Source: an uncultured Clostridia bacterium (GTDB taxonomy: Bacteria; Bacillota; Clostridia; Oscillospirales; Ruminococcaceae). From it: 8,135 bases of DNA. The stretch lies in assembly GCA_947588775.1 (NCBI GenBank), contig CANPZQ010000088.1:1-8135 (forward strand), read 5' to 3'. The notes beneath the pieces were generated by a model. That model was not told where the DNA came from and made no database searches. It saw only the letters and a program-made list of their open reading frames with translations. Position numbers and translations under genes: made by a program. This document shows, piece by piece, positions 5,650 to 8,135 of this stretch. The stretch's first letter is position 1; every line of letters starts with the position of its first letter.

Positions 5650-6807
5650 ATGTCGATGCTTGACGAGGCCCTCAGAGAGGAAGCTTCGAGCCGGCGCGAC
5701 CGCTCGTTTGTCGGCAGAATCAAGGACATTATCCCGTGGAAGGGCGACAGCCTGCGCGAGCTTATCCGCAAGACGGTTTTCATAGTCGCGGTGGGCGTTC
5801 TCGCAAAATCCGCCTACGACGCGTATATCTATAACTTCGGCTCAAAGGACATGATTAACGACCAGCAGTATATCTCCGACCTCTTCAACAACCCCGAGGC
5901 CGCCGAAACGACCGCTCCCGACGTTGAGGACGCGCCGAACGTTACGGTAAACGAGGACGAAAACGCCGATGTCCCCGCGACCGACAATCCGGCTCAGGAG
6001 GAAACCCCGGTAAACCCCGAGGATTTAAAGTATCCGGCGGGAATGATGCCGAATTTCCGGCCGATTTACGACATTAACCCCGACGTGGTGGGATATATTT
6101 CCATCGACGGGATTTATATCGACGACAGCCTCCCCGAGGACGAGCGGGAGCTTGCGATAAACTACGCCGTCGTCCAGGGCGAGGACAACGATTACTACCT
6201 CTCGCACGACATCTATAAGAAGGAAAAGGACTACGGCGCGCTCTATATCGACCACCGCGCGACGGTCGCCGGAGAAAACCGCTCCTCGAATGTGACGATT
6301 TACGGCCACGACATGAAAACGGGCTACTACTTCGGAAGCCTCGACGCTTATAAGAAGGGCGCGACTTTTGTTTCGGAGCACAGAATCGTCGACTTCAGCA
6401 CGCTCTATGAGCGGGAAAAATACATCATCTTCGGCTGCTTCCTCGTTTCGGTCCACGAGGAGGACGACAACCAGCCCATCTTCAGGTACCATAACTGCGT
6501 TGAATTCAATACCCCCGAGGACTTCGACTATTGGTACGCAAACGTTATGTACCGAAACTATTATAAGACCGACATCGACTGCGACATCAACGACGAATAC
6601 CTTACGCTGTCGACCTGCTCCAACGAAATCTACGATTCGCGGTTCGTAATCGTCGCAAGAAAGCTCCGCGACGGCGAGGACCCGTCCGTCTATGAATATA
6701 AGGCCAACCCGAGGGCGCATAAGCCCGCAAAGCTCTATACCGCCTACGGAAACGTCGCCCCCGTCGACGACGGCCCCGATTATCAGATTTATCAGCCCGA
6801 AGAATAA
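5650..6807 (+). CDS. Class B sortase, membrane-anchored
   Basis: Sortases are extracellular transpeptidases that cleave a sorting motif and attach the protein to a cell-wall nucleophile. In the 385 residues a basic cytoplasmic segment (about 1-41) is followed by one membrane helix (about 42-54), an acidic Thr/Pro-rich linker (about 83-128) and the sortase domain (about 136-340). SrtB features are DVVGYISIDG (145-154), YAVVQGEDNDYYL (172-184), the catalytic His in IYGHDM (about 220), the catalytic Cys in LTLSTCS (about 323) and the Arg in DSRFVIVARK (about 331). The N-in anchor and the TLSTC form favour class B. A 45-residue tail (341-385) follows the catalytic domain. AAAGGA (5636-5641) overlaps the pncC stop and lies 8 nt from the ATG; a second ATG two codons later is possible. 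The substrate is unknown. Confidence 0.92.
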   Translation: MSMLDEALREEASSRRDRSFVGRIKDIIPWKGDSLRELIRKTVFIVAVGVLAKSAYDAYIYNFGSKDMINDQQYISDLFNNPEAAETTAPDVEDAPNVTVNEDENADVPATDNPAQEETPVNPEDLKYPAGMMPNFRPIYDINPDVVGYISIDGIYIDDSLPEDERELAINYAVVQGEDNDYYLSHDIYKKEKDYGALYIDHRATVAGENRSSNVTIYGHDMKTGYYFGSLDAYKKGATFVSEHRIVDFSTLYEREKYIIFGCFLVSVHEEDDNQPIFRYHNCVEFNTPEDFDYWYANVMYRNYYKTDIDCDINDEYLTLSTCSNEIYDSRFVIVARKLRDGEDPSVYEYKANPRAHKPAKLYTAYGNVAPVDDGPDYQIYQPEE

Positions 6808-6828
6808 GAAAGGAAGTAGATGTAATAT

Positions 6829-7737
6829 ATGGAATCATTTGGGAATAAGCTTTTGAGAAGGGCGACGCTTCTGGCGATTGCCGGCTCGATTGCTATCAAT
6901 ATGGCGGGCTGCGGAAAGCAGGTCGACGATGTTCCCGAAAACACCGAGCCGGTTCAGACCGCGCCCCATGTCCAGACACTCGCGCCCGAAACAACCACCG
7001 AGGCGACCACCGCCGTCACCGAACCGCCGCCGCCGGTCGAGCCCGACCCGCTTGAAAAATACGCGGAATACTACGAGCAGAACAGCGACTTCATCGGCTG
7101 GATAAGAATCGACGGAATCACGCACTCGAACGGCGACCCGTGGATTGACTACCCGGTCGTCCAGACCACCGACAACGACTACTACCTTGACAAGAACTTC
7201 GAGAAGAAAAAATCCGCGAAGGGAACCATCTACGCCGACTATAAGGTCCCGATTACCGGCCTCAGTATGGCGGACAACGTTACGCTCTACGGCCACAGCA
7301 ATAAGGACGGCTCGTTTTTCAGGCACCTTCTCGACTACCAGACGAGCGACACATCGACCGTAAACGACGCGTACATAATCAACTTCGACACGAGGTGGGA
7401 GGAAGCGCAGTATGTAATCGTTTCCTGCTTCCTTGTCGGAATCCGCGAGGACCAGGACGATATTCCCCTCTTTGAATACTTCAAGTGCCGCAACTTCAAG
7501 ACCGAGGAGGACTATAACTACTTCTACGACAATATAATGCTCAGAAACTACTATATCTCCCCCGTCGAGTGCCGATACGGCGACCAGTTCCTGACGCTTT
7601 CGACCTGCGCCTATACAATCAGCGATTCGAGATTCGTCGTCGTCGCGAGAAAGGTCCGCGAAGGCGAGGACCCGTCGGTTTACGCGGGTCAGTATGAGAG
7701 AAACCGCGAAAAACACATGCCGTTAAGGGCAAGATGA
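6829..7737 (+). CDS. Class B sortase paralog, predicted lipoprotein
   Basis: The 302-residue protein starts with a lipoprotein-like signal: KLLRR, a hydrophobic stretch (12-26) and MAGC (25-28), giving Cys28 as the predicted lipidated residue. The -3 Met is less usual than Leu. A Thr/Pro/Glu-rich linker (about 32-73) leads to the sortase domain with SDFIGWIRIDG (86-96), IDYPVVQTTDNDYYL (106-120), the catalytic His in LYGHSN (about 156), the Cys in LTLSTCA (about 260) and the Arg in DSRFVVVARK (about 268). It shares DNDYYL, CFLV, NYY, LTLSTC and GEDPSVY blocks with the sortase 21 nt upstream, so the two look like a tandem duplication. The ATG at 6829 has AGGAAG at 6811-6816, a rather long 12-nt spacing; the earlier ATG at 6820 is followed at once by a stop. 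Substrate unknown. Confidence 0.9.
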   Translation: MESFGNKLLRRATLLAIAGSIAINMAGCGKQVDDVPENTEPVQTAPHVQTLAPETTTEATTAVTEPPPPVEPDPLEKYAEYYEQNSDFIGWIRIDGITHSNGDPWIDYPVVQTTDNDYYLDKNFEKKKSAKGTIYADYKVPITGLSMADNVTLYGHSNKDGSFFRHLLDYQTSDTSTVNDAYIINFDTRWEEAQYVIVSCFLVGIREDQDDIPLFEYFKCRNFKTEEDYNYFYDNIMLRNYYISPVECRYGDQFLTLSTCAYTISDSRFVVVARKVREGEDPSVYAGQYERNREKHMPLRAR

Positions 7738-7797
7738 CGTTTAAAGAGGAAATTTTTGCCAAAGCTTATGATATAAATTACGGAAGGACGTGAACTG

Positions 7798-8135
7798 TTG
7801 AAAAAAATATTCACCATAAAGCGCGTAATCCTGATCATGAGCCTGATACTTATCTATTCAAGCGCATTTGTCTTTGTCACGGCTTACGCGAAAAAGGCGA
7901 TGCTGCCGTCGGAGCTTCCGCCGCGCGCCGAGCTTTACAAGCCCGCGCCGCAGGGGGAAAACGTCCCGCAGAACACCGTTGCGACCCCCGCGCCGGAGCC
8001 TAAAAATTCGGAATCGATGAGTTCGGAGGACGAAGCCGCCGAGGAATATGTGCCGGTGGAATATATTGTAAATAAGGCGAGAGCGGGGCTTTACCCGATG
8101 CTCGAGCCGGAGGCTACGGCGGTTTCGGAGGATAT
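7798..8135 (+). CDS. Hypothetical single-pass membrane or secreted protein (partial)
   Basis: The frame is open from a TTG at 7798 to the right edge (112 codons plus 2 bases). The TTG start gives a typical N-terminus, MKKIFTIKRVILIMS, followed by a hydrophobic helix (about 9-27). GGAAGG (7782-7787) lies 10 nt upstream. The GTG at 7790 hits a stop within four codons, and the ATG at 7837 would remove the basic residues. After the helix comes a Pro/Glu/Ser-rich, low-complexity region (about 36-85) like the linkers in the two sortases, then a segment with VEYIVNKARAGLYPM (about 87-101). No known domain, LPXTG-like motif or lipobox is visible in the part present. Position after two sortases suggests a cell-surface role; the function is not recognised. 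Confidence 0.7.
   Translation, partial: MKKIFTIKRVILIMSLILIYSSAFVFVTAYAKKAMLPSELPPRAELYKPAPQGENVPQNTVATPAPEPKNSESMSSEDEAAEEYVPVEYIVNKARAGLYPMLEPEATAVSED

Noticed and set aside
6025..7716. Long minus-strand open frames opposite the two sortase genes
   Set aside because: They mirror the sortase codons, giving Val/Asp/Arg-rich sequences without motifs, and no minus-strand ribosome binding site or promoter supports them.
7769..7777. Extended -10-like TG-A-TATAAA before the last gene
   Set aside because: It has no -35 match at the right distance, and transcription would start inside the GGAAGG ribosome binding site, leaving no usable leader.
1..8135. CRISPR arrays, tRNA or rRNA genes, transposase genes, prophage genes
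   Set aside because: No regularly spaced direct repeats, cloverleaf-type sequence or mobile-element coding sequence was found on either strand.

Overview
The window looks like a chromosomal segment from a moderately high-GC Gram-positive Firmicute, most likely an Oscillospirales/Ruminococcaceae-type Clostridium relative. The signs are AGGAG-type ribosome binding sites, near-consensus sigma-A promoters, a tetrahydrofolate (THF) riboswitch in front of an ECF folate transporter gene, a short ThiI paired with its own cysteine desulfurase, and class B sortases. The taxonomic assignment is an inference from gene content and style.

Left part, minus strand (1-1605): a promoter at 1577-1605 drives pfkA (ATP-type 6-phosphofructokinase). 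Fourteen bases after the pfkA stop lies a THF riboswitch aptamer (407-508), followed by an ~80-nt expression platform and folT, the substrate-binding S component of a folate ECF transporter, which runs off the left edge.

Divergent intergenic region (1497-1946): it contains the pfkA promoter and leader hairpin, an orphan terminator-like hairpin (1619-1649), an 84-bp inverted-repeat element with a guanine-quadruplex-type core (1680-1763), and a strong plus-strand promoter (1815-1843).

Middle, plus strand (1947-4963): nifZ-type cysteine desulfurase, thiI and a class I SAM methyltransferase are closely spaced. NifZ and ThiI together should supply sulfur for 4-thiouridine in tRNA. The methyltransferase substrate is unknown. 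Immediately after this block is a second inverted-repeat element (4969-5047). It has a different stem sequence, but nearly the same size, the same loop length (49 versus 50 nt) and a related G-rich core, here on the minus strand. The two form a candidate family of structured intergenic elements and are the most unusual thing in the window.

Right part, plus strand (5082-8135): a stand-alone CinA C-terminal-domain protein (PncC-type NMN deamidase) carries a promoter-like sequence inside its 5' coding region. It is followed by two tandem class B sortase paralogs, one anchored by an N-terminal membrane helix and the other apparently a lipoprotein. Last is the start of a single-pass membrane or secreted protein of unknown function, cut by the right edge. 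This looks like a cell-surface cluster, but no sortase substrate is visible in the window.
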